DNA of 6,910 nucleotides from Gammaproteobacteria bacterium (GTDB taxonomy: Bacteria; Pseudomonadota; Gammaproteobacteria; UBA9214), in the NCBI GenBank assembly GCA_030599705.1, contig JAUVNM010000095.1:1-6910 (forward strand), read 5' to 3'. Under the pieces are notes generated by a model. It saw only the letters and a program-made list of their open reading frames with translations. It made no database searches and was not told the DNA's origin. This document shows positions 1 through 6,910 of the stretch, in pieces. The position numbers were made by a program, and so were the translations under genes. How positions within the stretch are numbered: position 1 is the stretch's first letter; each line of letters starts with the position of its first letter.

Positions 1-195
1 CAGGCCGCCCTGGATGGCCGGTTGCCGGCCGCTGTTCAGCAGGGCGGAAAATCGCTGTTCGGCAAGGGAATACAAGGGCTGGTGGCCTCCGGCGGTGAGT
101 TGCGTGAGTGGTCCCGTCCGGCTGGCGTATCCTGGGCGCAGCGGGTATGCTACCTTATTAAATACAGTATAAATAAGCAATTACAGTATAAATAA
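1..195 (+). CDS. 3' end of an unidentified protein gene (partial)
   Basis: Reading frame 1 is open from the window edge to a TAA at 193-195, giving 64 visible residues. Third codon positions are mostly G or C over the first ~150 bases, as in the large genes here, which favours this frame over the equally open frame 2. I do not recognise the protein. The visible part is mildly basic, has no membrane segment, and ends in a lysine- and tyrosine-rich tail (KYSINKQLQYK). That tail is encoded by the 19-bp tandem repeat. With a single repeat copy the frame would end at CAA-TAA, so the duplication appears to have added four residues (LQYK). The stop lies 47 nt before the fnr start. A minus-strand gene leaving the window on the left cannot be excluded, but no good start codon for one is visible. 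Confidence 0.4.
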   Translation, partial: QAALDGRLPAAVQQGGKSLFGKGIQGLVASGGELREWSRPAGVSWAQRVCYLIKYSINKQLQYK

Positions 196-200
196 GCAAT
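163..200. repeat. perfect 19-bp tandem direct repeat, two copies
   Basis: The 19-mer TACAGTATAAATAAGCAAT occurs at 163-181 and again, without a gap or mismatch, at 182-200. Each copy contains CAGTATAAAT, so the duplication places two TATAAA-type -10-like hexamers (168-173 and 187-192) 19 bp apart upstream of fnr. The first copy and most of the second also encode the tail of the upstream reading frame. No convincing -35 element stands at the right distance, so promoter activity is only a possibility. Replication slippage is the simplest origin. Confidence 0.9.
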
Positions 201-210
201 AACAGATAAT

Positions 211-226
211 CACAACAGTTATTGTG
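211..226. promoter_or_regulatory. inverted repeat CACAA-N6-TTGTG in front of fnr
   Basis: CACAA (211-215) and TTGTG (222-226) form a perfect 5-bp inverted repeat with a 6-nt centre, ending four bases before the GGGAG Shine-Dalgarno of fnr. A second, overlapping pair is CAATAAC (197-203) with GTTATTG (218-224). Either could be a protein operator or an RNA hairpin affecting fnr translation. Neither matches the FNR consensus TTGAT-N4-ATCAA, so no direct FNR autoregulation site is seen here. The binding factor is unknown. Confidence 0.35.
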
Positions 227-230
227 GCGT

Positions 231-245
231 GGGAGTCGCGTTGTG
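231..245 (+). promoter_or_regulatory. ribosome binding site that decides the fnr start
   Basis: GGGAG at 231-235 lies 7 nt before a GTG at 243-245. The in-frame TTG at 222 has no comparable purine-rich sequence before it and lies inside the inverted repeat. Starting at GTG gives 250 residues, the length of E. coli FNR, with the cysteines at nearly the same positions. Confidence 0.7.
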
Positions 246-995
246 CCGGCACGGAAAAAACTGAAGATCGACGAGATCAAGGTGTCCTGCAGTGATTGCA
301 GCCTCGCTGACCTGTGCCTGCCGCACGGGATGGATGCCGCCGATATCGAGGCGCTGGACAAGGCGGTGAAGCGGCAGTCACCACTGCAGCCGGGGCAACA
401 CGTGTATCGCGCCGGTGATGCAGGCACTTCCCTGTTTGCGGTACGCTCCGGTTGCCTCAAGTCCTACTGCACGACCGAGGACGGTGACGAGCAGGTGCTC
501 GGCTTTACCCTGCCGGGCGAGCTGGTCGGACTGGACGGCCTGAATGATGGTCATTATGCGAGCAGCAGTATCGTGCTGGAGACCTCCAGTGTCTGTGCGC
601 TGCCCTATACTCAGCTCGAGAACCTGTGCAACAGCCTGCCGAGCCTGCACCGCCAGGTAATGCATATCATCGGCAAGGAAGTCACCGCCGACCAGGAAAT
701 GCTCATGCTGCTGGGCAAGCGCAGTGCGGAACAGCGGCTGGCCGCGTTTCTGGTGAGTCTTTCCAGACGTTACAAGTCGCGCAGCCTGTCAGCGACGGAA
801 TTCAACCTGCCGATGTCGCGGCAGGACATCGGCAATTACCTGGGACTGGCCATCGAAACGGTCAGCCGCCTGTTTGCCCTGTTCCAGGAGGAAGGGCTGT
901 TGCGCGTCAACCGCCGGCAGATTGTATTGACCGACCTGGACAGCCTGAAGGTCATGGTGGAGGGCTGCCGACTGGGCCGTAATACGGCTTCCTGA
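243..995 (+). CDS. fnr: FNR/ANR-type oxygen-sensing transcription regulator
   Basis: This is a global regulator of the CRP/FNR family. In the family, an oxygen-labile [4Fe-4S] cluster drives dimerisation and DNA binding at low oxygen, acting on anaerobic respiration and haem genes. Counting from the GTG start (250 aa), the N-terminal cluster ligands are C16, C19 and C25 (C-x2-C-x5-C), and the fourth ligand is C118 in SSVCALPY. This matches C20/C23/C29/C122 of E. coli FNR. A cyclic-nucleotide-binding-like beta roll spans about residues 45-130, followed by the long dimerisation helix (about 135-160). The helix-turn-helix at about 192-213 carries E205, S208 and R209 in ETVSR, the FNR residues that read TTGAT. 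An in-frame TTG at 222 would add seven residues but is less well supported. The gene converges on hemN, and its product should recognise the box at 2544-2557. Confidence 0.96.
   Translation: MPARKKLKIDEIKVSCSDCSLADLCLPHGMDAADIEALDKAVKRQSPLQPGQHVYRAGDAGTSLFAVRSGCLKSYCTTEDGDEQVLGFTLPGELVGLDGLNDGHYASSSIVLETSSVCALPYTQLENLCNSLPSLHRQVMHIIGKEVTADQEMLMLLGKRSAEQRLAAFLVSLSRRYKSRSLSATEFNLPMSRQDIGNYLGLAIETVSRLFALFQEEGLLRVNRRQIVLTDLDSLKVMVEGCRLGRNTAS
974..990. terminator. small hairpin at the fnr/hemN convergence, possible terminator
   Basis: GCCGT (976-980) and ACGGC (984-988) pair around the loop AAT, and two G-U pairs could extend the stem to 974-990. It lies in the last fnr codons, before the 11-nt gap to the hemN stop. 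There is no U tract, so termination is uncertain. It is the only hairpin of note at this junction. Confidence 0.25.
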
Positions 996-1006
996 ACCGC
1001 AGATTC

Positions 1007-2398
1007 CTAGATCACTTTCGAGAAAGATCCCCGGGTACGGTCACTGCCGCTGAAGTGGTCGAAGACCATGCAGATATTGCGCACCAGCAACCGGCCTGCC
1101 GGTAACACCACCAGGGAATCCTCGCTGACTTCCAGCAGGCCGTCCGCTTCCAGGAGTTCCAGCTTTTCGATTTCCCCGCTGAAGAAGGTTGTAAAACTGA
1201 AATTCCATTTTTTCTCCAGCGCCCGTATGTCCAGCGTGAAATTGCATATCAGCGCGTGAATGATCTCGCGCCGTAACAAATCGTCCGGTTCCAGTTCATA
1301 GCCGCGTTCCAGCGGTAGCCTGCCGGCATCGATGATCCGGTAGTACTCGTCCAGGTCGCGCACATTCTGGTTGTAGTTGTCACAGACCTTGCCGATGGCC
1401 GTCACGCCCAGGCCGATCAGGTCACAGTCCGCCATGGTGGAATAGCCCTGGAAATTCCGGTGCAGCGTACCGTTGCGCTGCGCCACGGCCAGCTCGTCAT
1501 CCGGTCGGGCGAAATGGTCCATCCCGATATAGACATAACCGGCGCGTGTAAGGAATTCGATAGTGTGTTGCAACAGCTCCAGTTTTTCACTGGCGGAGGG
1601 CAGGTCAGTCTCCGCAATTCGCCGTTGGGGCTTGAAGCGGGCCGGCAAGTGGGCGTAGTTATAGACGGCCAGCCGGTCCGGCCCGATGTCCACCGCGCGC
1701 TCCAGTGTGGCAGTAAAACTTTTAACCGTCTGCAATGGCAGGCCGTACATCAGGTCCATGTTGATGGATCTGAAATCCAGTTGCCGTGCCTTGCTGGCAA
1801 CCGCCCGGGTCTGCTCCTCGTCCTGGATTCGGTGTACCGCCTTTTGTACCTGCGGGTCGAAGTCCTGCACACCCAGGCTGACGCGGTTGAAGCCGACGCT
1901 GCGCAGCGTTTCCATTTTTTTGTTATCCACGGAACGCGGGTCGATTTCTATTGAATATTCCCCGCTGTCATCATCCAGCAGCGGGAAGTAGCGCCGGGTG
2001 ACCTCCATCAGGCTGCGGATCTGGTCAGGGTCCAGAAAGGTCGGTGTGCCGCCGCCCCAGTGCAACTGGATGACACGGCGGTCACTGTCGAACAATACAC
2101 CCTGCATTGCGATTTCCCGATACAGGTGCTCGAGGTAGGGAATGGCGCGGCTGTGGTCACGGGTAACGAACTTGTTGCAGGCGCAGTAAAAACACAGCGT
2201 GTCGCAGAAGGGGATATGGAAATACAGCGACAGCGATCGTGGAATCGGGTCCTCGTTACTGTGTTGCGCCCACTGTTTATAATCATCCACGGTAATATCG
2301 TCGCGGAACTGCGCCACGGTCGGATACGAGGTATAGCGCGGCCCCGACGTATCGTAACGACTAATCAGGTTTGCATCGAATACAAGATTTTGTTCCAT
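1007..2398 (-). CDS. hemN: oxygen-independent coproporphyrinogen III oxidase (radical SAM)
   Basis: HemN is cytoplasmic and oxidatively decarboxylates coproporphyrinogen III to protoporphyrinogen IX without oxygen, using S-adenosylmethionine. It supports haem synthesis when the O2-dependent HemF cannot work. From the ATG at 2398 the protein has 463 residues (E. coli HemN has 457). The HemN-type radical SAM motif C-x3-C-x2-C-x-C is C65, C69, C72 and C74, within HIPFCDTLCFYCACNK. The SAM-binding GGGTPT follows at 115-120. YNYAHLP, IGMDHFARPDDELA and HRNFQGY are typical of true HemN rather than HemW. The C-terminus RNICMVFD...FSKVI also fits. An in-frame TTG sits directly before the ATG; I chose the ATG because a GACGGGA sequence lies a few bases upstream. 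A perfect FNR box lies about 150 nt upstream, so induction at low oxygen is expected. Confidence 0.97.
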   Translation of the reverse strand: MEQNLVFDANLISRYDTSGPRYTSYPTVAQFRDDITVDDYKQWAQHSNEDPIPRSLSLYFHIPFCDTLCFYCACNKFVTRDHSRAIPYLEHLYREIAMQGVLFDSDRRVIQLHWGGGTPTFLDPDQIRSLMEVTRRYFPLLDDDSGEYSIEIDPRSVDNKKMETLRSVGFNRVSLGVQDFDPQVQKAVHRIQDEEQTRAVASKARQLDFRSINMDLMYGLPLQTVKSFTATLERAVDIGPDRLAVYNYAHLPARFKPQRRIAETDLPSASEKLELLQHTIEFLTRAGYVYIGMDHFARPDDELAVAQRNGTLHRNFQGYSTMADCDLIGLGVTAIGKVCDNYNQNVRDLDEYYRIIDAGRLPLERGYELEPDDLLRREIIHALICNFTLDIRALEKKWNFSFTTFFSGEIEKLELLEADGLLEVSEDSLVVLPAGRLLVRNICMVFDHFSGSDRTRGSFSKVI

Positions 2399-2515
2399 CA
2401 ATTCCCGTCACCCTGCCGTTCGGTGCTGCCGGTAAAATCCATGAGATGGTTCATAAGGTTTTGCTGTTATAGGTGGTTCCGCAGTTGCGTTAATCTGTTG
2501 CTGATGACCAGTCCT

Positions 2516-2557
2516 ATTCTCGCCACCCGGTGTATCCGGTAAATTGATATGGATCAA
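2516..2557 (-). promoter_or_regulatory. predicted FNR-dependent class II promoter of hemN
   Basis: Read on the minus strand, the FNR box (centre 2550.5) is followed by GAGAAT at 2521-2516, four of six matches to TATAAT. Its distance from the box centre is 29.5-34.5 bp, exactly the -12 to -7 position if the box is centred at -41.5, the class II arrangement. Transcription would start near 2509 and leave a leader of about 110 nt. The box is seen directly; the promoter assignment is inference from spacing. Confidence 0.6.
2544..2557. promoter_or_regulatory. perfect FNR box
   Basis: TTGATATGGATCAA matches the palindromic consensus TTGAT-N4-ATCAA at all ten defined positions, and the outer A/T pair extends the symmetry (ATTGAT...ATCAAT). 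It lies between divergent hemN and the ATPase gene. The encoded FNR has the E-x-x-S-R helix that reads this site. For the ATPase gene no -10 element stands at class II distance on the plus strand, so the main target is probably hemN. Confidence 0.88.
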
Positions 2558-2560
2558 TAC

Positions 2561-2580
2561 AACCCCATTCAGGGTTTTTT
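2561..2580 (+). terminator. short hairpin plus T tract before the ATPase gene
   Basis: AACCC (2561-2565) and GGGTT (2572-2576) pair around the loop CATTCA, and the T run continues to 2580, giving six T in a row. This looks like a weak intrinsic terminator or attenuator on the plus strand, between the FNR box and the ATPase start. The stem has only five pairs, so it could be chance. It would matter only for transcripts starting upstream of 2561. Confidence 0.3.
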
Positions 2581-2606
2581 GGGCCAGGTGAGAACGTCAT
2601 ATGGTC

Positions 2607-2619
2607 AGGAGGAGACCAC

Positions 2620-2622
<3 letters not shown>
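2607..2622 (+). promoter_or_regulatory. strong Shine-Dalgarno fixing a TTG start for the ATPase
   Basis: AGGAGG at 2607-2612 stands 7 nt before TTG at 2620-2622. The nearby ATG at 2601 is in another frame. Going upstream in the ATPase frame, a stop is met at 2545 with no ATG or GTG between, so TTG is the only usable start. Confidence 0.75.
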
Positions 2623-5240
<2,618 letters not shown>

Positions 5241-5247
<7 letters not shown>

Positions 5248-5289
5248 CCCGGATTCCGGCCCGCTGGGCCTGCGCATCCGGGCTACCTG
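5241..5289. repeat. 14-bp-arm palindrome at the ATPase stop: REP-like element or terminator
   Basis: CAGGTAGCCCGGAT (5241-5254) is repeated perfectly in inverted orientation at 5276-5289, separated by 21 nt that hold an inner hairpin GGCCC-GCT-GGGCC (5258-5270, with GCG between GGCCC and TGGGCC read loosely at the loop). The left arm includes the ATPase TAG. GTAGCCCGGAT...ATCCGGGCTAC is a form I know from dispersed intergenic repeats of Gammaproteobacteria. No U tract follows, so it is either a REP-type unit or a transcript-stabilising or terminating hairpin. Confidence 0.7.
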
Positions 5290-5350
5290 GCGTGTGGCTG
5301 GCGATTAAATCGGTTACGAGCGCTAGCTCAATAAACTACAGAATAAGTAG

Positions 5351-5378
5351 TTTCCACAATATACTAGTATTTTATGAT
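5351..5378 (+). promoter_or_regulatory. possible sigma-70 promoter upstream of csrA
   Basis: TTTCCA (5351-5356, four of six matches to TTGACA) is followed after 16 nt by TATGAT (5373-5378, five of six matches to TATAAT), in the most AT-rich part of the window. It is the best promoter-like pair found before csrA and would give a leader of about 270 nt. A 7-bp inverted repeat (5333-5353) overlaps the -35 and could be an operator. A closer promoter around GATAAG (5604-5609) is also conceivable but lacks a -35. Confidence 0.35.
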
Positions 5379-5526
5379 ATGTTAAGAGGCTATCGAGGTA
5401 ACAAATATACTTGCGGCTGATAACAGTCGGCACCTGTGTCCCGGTACCTGCCGCCGTCTGGCTGTTCGATTCCGGTCTGTTGGGGTTGGTCGGAATATCC
5501 AAACGCAAGGAAGTGGCTTAACTACT

Positions 5527-5576
5527 CCATATGGTGGCCACATGGCTATCATTTACGTGGTGGCTTTCGAGCCGCC
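5527..5576 (+). other. two hairpins in the csrA upstream region, one with a UUCG tetraloop
   Basis: Bases 5527-5545 fold as CCAU-A-UGG / CCA-C-AUGG around UGG, seven pairs with one A-C mismatch. Bases 5559-5576 fold as GGUGGCU / AGCCGCC around UUCG, seven pairs including one U-G. UUCG-type loops are known to be unusually stable. No U tract follows directly, so neither is a clear terminator. They may structure the csrA leader or mark the end of an upstream transcript. I do not recognise a known riboswitch class. Confidence 0.45.
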
Positions 5577-5614
5577 TTCAGATAGTTCTTCGCTAACTTT
5601 ACTGATAAGAATGT

Positions 5615-5653
5615 TCCCTGGAAGGGACGCGGGCTTAACCAAGGAGATGGAGC
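5615..5653 (+). promoter_or_regulatory. GGA-rich csrA leader, predicted CsrA autoregulatory sites
   Basis: Four GGA motifs occur in 32 nt: 5620-5622, 5625-5627, 5643-5645 and 5649-5651. The first is exactly the loop of a perfect 5-bp hairpin, TCCCT (5615-5619) / AGGGA (5623-5627). The third lies within the Shine-Dalgarno AAGGAG (5641-5646), 7 nt before the ATG. CsrA is known to bind GGA in hairpin loops and to block its own Shine-Dalgarno in E. coli, so negative autoregulation is the natural reading. The core consensus outside GGA is only partly matched. Confidence 0.6.
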
Positions 5654-5827
5654 ATGTTAATACTTACAAGAAGAGTGGGTGAGACACTGATGATCGGTGA
5701 TGATGTGACGGTGACTGTGCTCAGTGTCAAGGGCAATCAAGTAAGAATCGGTATTAATGCACCAAAAGAGATAGCTGTACATCGAGAAGAAATCTATGAG
5801 CGTATTAAAACCGGGGAACGGGAATGA
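5654..5827 (+). CDS. csrA: carbon storage regulator CsrA/RsmA
   Basis: CsrA is a small dimeric RNA-binding protein that controls translation and mRNA stability of many transcripts (carbon flux, motility, biofilm, virulence) by binding GGA motifs near ribosome binding sites. The frame encodes 57 residues starting MLILTRRVGETLMIG, with the conserved GNQVRIGINAPKEI and VHREEIYERI. The RNA-contact residues L4 and R44 of E. coli CsrA (61 aa) are both present, and the sequence looks nearly identical to it up to residue 52, as I recall it. It ends in a short acidic-basic tail, TGERE. The start has a strong AAGGAG at 7 nt. By hand count 74 of 174 bases are G or C, lower than the large genes here, and AGA, ATA and TTA codons occur early. 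It is not next to alaS, a common neighbour in Gammaproteobacteria, so it may be an extra copy. It overlaps the next gene by ATGA. Confidence 0.97.
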   Translation: MLILTRRVGETLMIGDDVTVTVLSVKGNQVRIGINAPKEIAVHREEIYERIKTGERE

Positions 5828-5997
5828 TGCGAAACAAGAGAATCGACTTTAGCAACAGGCGGCAGAATAAAGACATGCCCGGAGTTCCATTCAAGGACAG
5901 TAACGGGGCAACAATAAAGGACTGTCGCAGGAAGATTCCAGATCGGCGTATAAACAACATACAAGCCGAGTGGATTGATGAGATCGTGATTAGCTGA
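5824..5997 (+). CDS. small basic protein with a CRRKIPDRR core, coupled to csrA
   Basis: This 57-codon frame starts at an ATG (5824) that shares the four bases ATGA with the csrA stop; a second ATG follows at once (5827). GGGGA at 5813-5817 is a plausible ribosome binding site for either. The overlap predicts translational coupling. The product has a basic N-terminus (KRIDFSNRRQNK), a central PGVPFKDSNG, then DCRRKIPDRR at 33-42 and NNIQAEWIDE at 44-53. It has one cysteine (C34), no membrane segment and no signal peptide. I have an impression of similar small DRR-x2-PDRR proteins in Gammaproteobacteria, but I know of no assigned function. The tight link suggests it acts with, or is regulated by, CsrA, but that is inference. 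Its base composition resembles csrA. A chance frame is less likely given the overlap and patterned motifs. Confidence 0.75.
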   Translation: MMRNKRIDFSNRRQNKDMPGVPFKDSNGATIKDCRRKIPDRRINNIQAEWIDEIVIS

Positions 5998-6058
5998 GTC
6001 CAGCCTGGTGGCGCAGGGTGAAAGTTATATGCAGCAGACGCCTGTCCTCGTAGTGGGC

Positions 6059-6910
6059 TCAATAGTAATAGGCAACCAGGTAGATGCCGAGCAGGATGAC
6101 CACCCACAGGACCATGCTGCCGGTGGCCCAGGTGCGCGCCAGAATCCCCTGTGGCCCGTGATACAGGAACAACGTGCCAAACAGGTGCCCCAGGTTTCTC
6201 AGAAAACCGATGCGCGAATGCGCATGCCAGCGGCTGATTGCATGCGTCAACTTGCTAACGGCCCGCGGTCCCAGCCAACGGTAGAACCAGTCCCAGTCGA
6301 GCGTGATGGTGAGGGTGCGCTTCATGTGCGGCAGCATGATGAAAAAGGCGAGACCCGAGAACAACAGTAGCTGCAGCATCCCGACAACGTGGGCACGCGT
6401 GTAGGGAACGTAATCGACCGGATAGGGCAGAATCGCATAGAGTGGAGCCGGCCATACGCCGAGTGCAATGCAGAGAAAGGCGAACAGGATCATCGCCATT
6501 CGCATGTTGAGTGGCGGATCGGGGGGACGCAGGCCGGAGTCCTTCTGGAAGAAGACAAACCACGGGAACTTGACGCCCGCATGCAGAAACACCCCGGCAG
6601 AACCCGCAGCCAGCAGGAACCACACCGCCGTCAGATATTCGTTTGCTGCTGCCTCGGAGATCATTGATTTGCTGATGAAGCCCGAGGTGAGTGGGAACGC
6701 GGATATGGACAGGGCGCCGACCACCCCGCAGAGCGTCGTCAGGGGCATGCTCCGGAAAAGACCGCCAAGATCGGTGCATTTCCGCTTGCCCGTCATATAA
6801 AGAACCGAACCGGCCGACATGAGCAGCAGGGCCTTGTAGATGATATGGGTAAAGGCATGGGCCGCAGCGCCATTCAGGGACATCTCGGTACCAATGCCGA
6901 TGCCACAGAG
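6059..6910 (-). CDS. proton-conducting antiporter-like membrane subunit (MrpD/NuoM/NuoN family), C-terminal part
   Basis: The frame enters at the right edge and ends at a TGA (6061-6059), giving 283 visible residues without the N-terminus. The segment CGIGIGTEMSLNGAAAHAFT, followed by HIIYKALLLMSAGSVLYMTG, is typical of the proton-channel helices shared by Mrp antiporter subunit D and complex I subunits NuoM/NuoN, including the conserved His and Lys. Several membrane helices follow (TTLCGVVGALSISAFPLTSG, the AVWFLLAAGSAGVF region, the AMILFAFLCIALGVWP region, and the VVGMLQLLLFSGLAFFIMLP region). A hydrophilic stretch with LDWDWFYRWLGP then leads to one last helix ending VAYYY. That extra tail with DWDWFYR fits Na+/H+ antiporter subunit D-like proteins better than NuoN. 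The role would be cation/proton exchange or proton translocation within a larger membrane complex. It converges on the small gene after csrA; no clear terminator lies in the 61-nt gap. Confidence 0.88.
   Translation of the reverse strand, partial: LCGIGIGTEMSLNGAAAHAFTHIIYKALLLMSAGSVLYMTGKRKCTDLGGLFRSMPLTTLCGVVGALSISAFPLTSGFISKSMISEAAANEYLTAVWFLLAAGSAGVFLHAGVKFPWFVFFQKDSGLRPPDPPLNMRMAMILFAFLCIALGVWPAPLYAILPYPVDYVPYTRAHVVGMLQLLLFSGLAFFIMLPHMKRTLTITLDWDWFYRWLGPRAVSKLTHAISRWHAHSRIGFLRNLGHLFGTLFLYHGPQGILARTWATGSMVLWVVILLGIYLVAYYY

Larger units (their letters stand above)
5248..5653. other. 406-nt non-coding region between the ATPase gene and csrA
   Basis: I see no convincing gene here. It starts with the palindrome described separately, then becomes AT-rich. 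It holds an inverted repeat AAACTAC (5333-5339) / GTAGTTT (5347-5353), a possible sigma-70 promoter at 5351-5378, and a loose pair ATTCCG (5469-5474) / CGGAAT (5491-5496). Two further hairpins lie at 5527-5545 and 5559-5576, followed by the GGA-rich csrA leader. A minus-strand frame at 5323-5508 has composition and content that do not look coding. A small RNA gene within the stretch is possible but unsupported. Confidence 0.6.

Noticed and set aside
163..200. Tandem 19-mers as a CRISPR array or LexA boxes
   Set aside because: There are no spacers between the two copies, and TACAGTAT lacks the CTGT-N8-ACAG symmetry of a LexA box.
5460..5480. GTTCGATTCC, resembling a tRNA T-arm
   Set aside because: The flanking bases do not pair as a T-stem, and no acceptor, D- or anticodon stem fits upstream. 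Probably chance.
5323..5508. A 61-codon minus-strand frame in the non-coding stretch
   Set aside because: No ribosome binding site of note and mixed composition; it crosses the AT-rich promoter-like region. Not enough to call a gene.
5559..5653. A c-di-GMP riboswitch before csrA
   Set aside because: The stacked hairpins suggested one, but I cannot find the conserved GEMM core elements, only generic stems.
5805..6107. A 100-codon minus-strand frame across the csrA end and the small gene
   Set aside because: It overlaps the antiporter gene end and the csrA tail, and its product shows no family features. The plus-strand pair has ribosome binding sites and a start-stop overlap.

Overview
The window looks like the chromosome of a facultatively anaerobic gammaproteobacterium. 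The grounds are an FNR-type oxygen sensor, an oxygen-independent haem enzyme (HemN), a CsrA very close to the enterobacterial one as I remember it, and GC-rich third codon positions in the large genes. A species cannot be named from the sequence alone. The Mrp/Nuo-like antiporter subunit at the right edge would suit an environmental, perhaps salt- or alkali-adapted, organism, but that is inference.

Layout. Bases 1-195 hold the 3' end of an unidentified plus-strand reading frame whose last codons lie in a perfect 19-bp tandem repeat. An fnr/anr-type regulator follows (243-995, +), with all four cluster cysteines and the E-x-x-S-R recognition helix. It converges, with an 11-nt gap, on hemN (1007-2398, -). 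The 221-nt region between hemN and the divergent P-type ATPase gene carries a perfect FNR box (TTGATATGGATCAA, 2544-2557), placed exactly as a class II activator site for a hemN promoter. A full-length P2-type cation ATPase gene follows (2620-5247, +), with a TTG start behind a strong AGGAGG. Its stop codon lies in a 14-bp perfect palindromic arm (5241-5289) of REP-like or terminator type.

The next part, about 5300-6000, is visibly AT-richer. It holds a roughly 400-nt non-coding stretch with several hairpins, then a 57-codon csrA (5654-5827). A second 57-codon gene (5824-5997) overlaps csrA by the four bases ATGA and encodes a basic protein with the core CRRKIPDRR. The csrA leader has four GGA motifs in 32 nt, one forming the loop of a perfect hairpin and one inside the Shine-Dalgarno sequence, as expected for CsrA autoregulation. 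At the right edge, on the minus strand, is the C-terminal part of a proton-conducting membrane subunit (MrpD/NuoM/NuoN family), cut by the window end.

How the parts relate. The fnr product is fitted to bind the box upstream of hemN, so the left half reads as a local oxygen-responsive circuit: FNR senses low oxygen and induces anaerobic haem synthesis. Whether the ATPase gene responds to the same box is open. The csrA-small-gene pair is the least ordinary part: a post-transcriptional regulator translationally coupled to an uncharacterised small protein, in sequence whose composition differs from its surroundings.
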